DNA of 32,124 bases from Bradyrhizobium macuxiense (lineage in GTDB: Bacteria > Pseudomonadota > Alphaproteobacteria > Rhizobiales > Xanthobacteraceae). Each line of letters begins with the position of its first letter. Position 1 is the first letter of the stretch. The translations under genes and the position numbers were made by a program. Positions 31,574 to 32,124 of this stretch are shown here, one piece after another. A model generated the notes under the pieces. The model did no database searches. It saw only the letters and a program-made list of their open reading frames with translations, and was not told the origin of the DNA. The stretch is taken from assembly GCF_001542415.1 (NCBI RefSeq), contig NZ_LNCU01000084.1:68950-101073 (forward strand). Reading direction: 5' to 3'.

Positions 31574-32124
31574 GCAGCTCTCCATCTTGCTAGCGACAGC
31601 AGATGCGCGACCACCGCCGCGCTCGATCCGCCGTCCACGAGATCATCGACAAAGCGCTCGATCGCGATCAGCGCCTCGGTTTGCGGCTTGAAGCCGGGTG
31701 CGGTCGCGAGCGGCGTCAGCCAGCTCACCCGCCACGCCCGCCGCGAGAGCTTTGCGACGGCATCGCGCAGCGCGGCCGGGTCGCCGCGCTCCAGACCGTC
31801 GGAGACGATCACGATCGCGGCGCCGCGGGCATATCCGCCGAAGCGCGGCACGGCGAGGAAGGCCTGCAGCGCATCACCGATCCTCGTGCCGCCGTCCCAG
31901 TCGCTGACAAGGAATGCGGCCGCGTTCAGCGCCTGCTCGCGGCGCTTCAGGCGCAGAGCGCGGGTGACGCGGGTCAGCCGTGTGCCGAAAGTGAAGACCT
32001 CGACGTTGCCGGCCGCCTGCGCCAGCGCATGCGCGAGCTTCAGGTTCTCCTCGGTGCGCGCCTTCATCGAGCCGGAGACGTCGATCAGCAGCAGGATCTT
32101 GCGCGGGCGCTGGCGGCGGCGCAG
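31570..32124 (-). CDS. CoxE-like VWA-domain protein, 5' end outside window
   Basis: The C-terminal 184 residues of a von Willebrand factor A protein. Its frame is open to the right edge of the window, so the gene starts beyond it. The metal-ion-dependent adhesion site DVSGSMK is visible near the window edge, followed by the conserved GTRIGDAL and VIVSDGLERGD segments. This arrangement matches CoxE-type proteins, which usually pair with a MoxR AAA+ ATPase in maturation of molybdenum hydroxylases such as CO dehydrogenase. Its stop overlaps the start of the COG3618 gene, so it is translationally coupled to the lactonase operon. A MoxR gene and possibly a hydroxylase would be expected to the right, outside this window. 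Confidence 0.88.
   Translation of the reverse strand: MRRRQRPRKILLLIDVSGSMKARTEENLKLAHALAQAAGNVEVFTFGTRLTRVTRALRLKRREQALNAAAFLVSDWDGGTRIGDALQAFLAVPRFGGYARGAAIVIVSDGLERGDPAALRDAVAKLSRRAWRVSWLTPLATAPGFKPQTEALIAIERFVDDLVDGGSSAAVVAHLLSLARWRAA

Overview
The window looks like a chromosomal segment of a high-GC alphaproteobacterium, most likely Bradyrhizobium or a close relative in the Nitrobacteraceae. The reasons are the uniformly high GC, codon use ending in G or C, several ABC import systems and catabolic operons side by side, and intergenic palindromic repeats of kinds I associate with that group. The taxonomic call is inference: there is no rRNA or tRNA gene, and no transposase, integrase or CRISPR array was seen.

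Layout, left to right. (1) 1-4022, plus strand: the end of a polyol/sugar import and catabolism operon, with the C-terminal part of a MalK/UgpC-type ATPase, a polyol dehydrogenase of the SDR family, an FGGY pentulose kinase and a PfkB (fructokinase-like) kinase. Together they would import a sugar alcohol, oxidise it to a ketose and phosphorylate it. (2) 4142-11292, plus strand: an amidase, a palindromic repeat, and a complete dipeptide/oligopeptide-type ABC importer (two permeases, two ATPases, binding protein last). (3) 11445-13424: a divergent pair made of a class A beta-lactamase with a Tat-type signal and an AmpR-like LysR regulator with an unusual Lys/Arg-rich tail. (4) 13755-19635, minus strand: a second complete peptide-type importer with the binding protein first, again carrying a Tat-like signal. 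(5) 20006-22845, minus strand: an M20 amidohydrolase of the AbgB type and an enolase-superfamily acid-sugar dehydratase/epimerase. (6) 23131-26724, plus strand: a FadH-like 2,4-dienoyl-CoA reductase, a BadH-like SDR and a MarR regulator, preceded by an AT-rich region with candidate operators. (7) 26836-32124, minus strand: a small hypothetical gene, a patch of repeats, then a tight operon of a CoxE-like VWA protein (partial), a COG3618 amidohydrolase/lactonase, a metallo-beta-lactamase-fold lactonase-like hydrolase, an SMP-30::isochorismatase-like fusion, and an AzoR-type flavin reductase.

The most novel part is region 7. Three unrelated folds whose families include lactonases are co-transcribed with a flavoprotein and a VWA protein, and one of them is fused to an isochorismatase-like domain whose catalytic cysteine position is serine. 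The second most notable feature is the set of structured intergenic repeats: three copies of one composite palindromic family plus two other types. All functions are read from motifs and remembered family resemblance; no searches were run.
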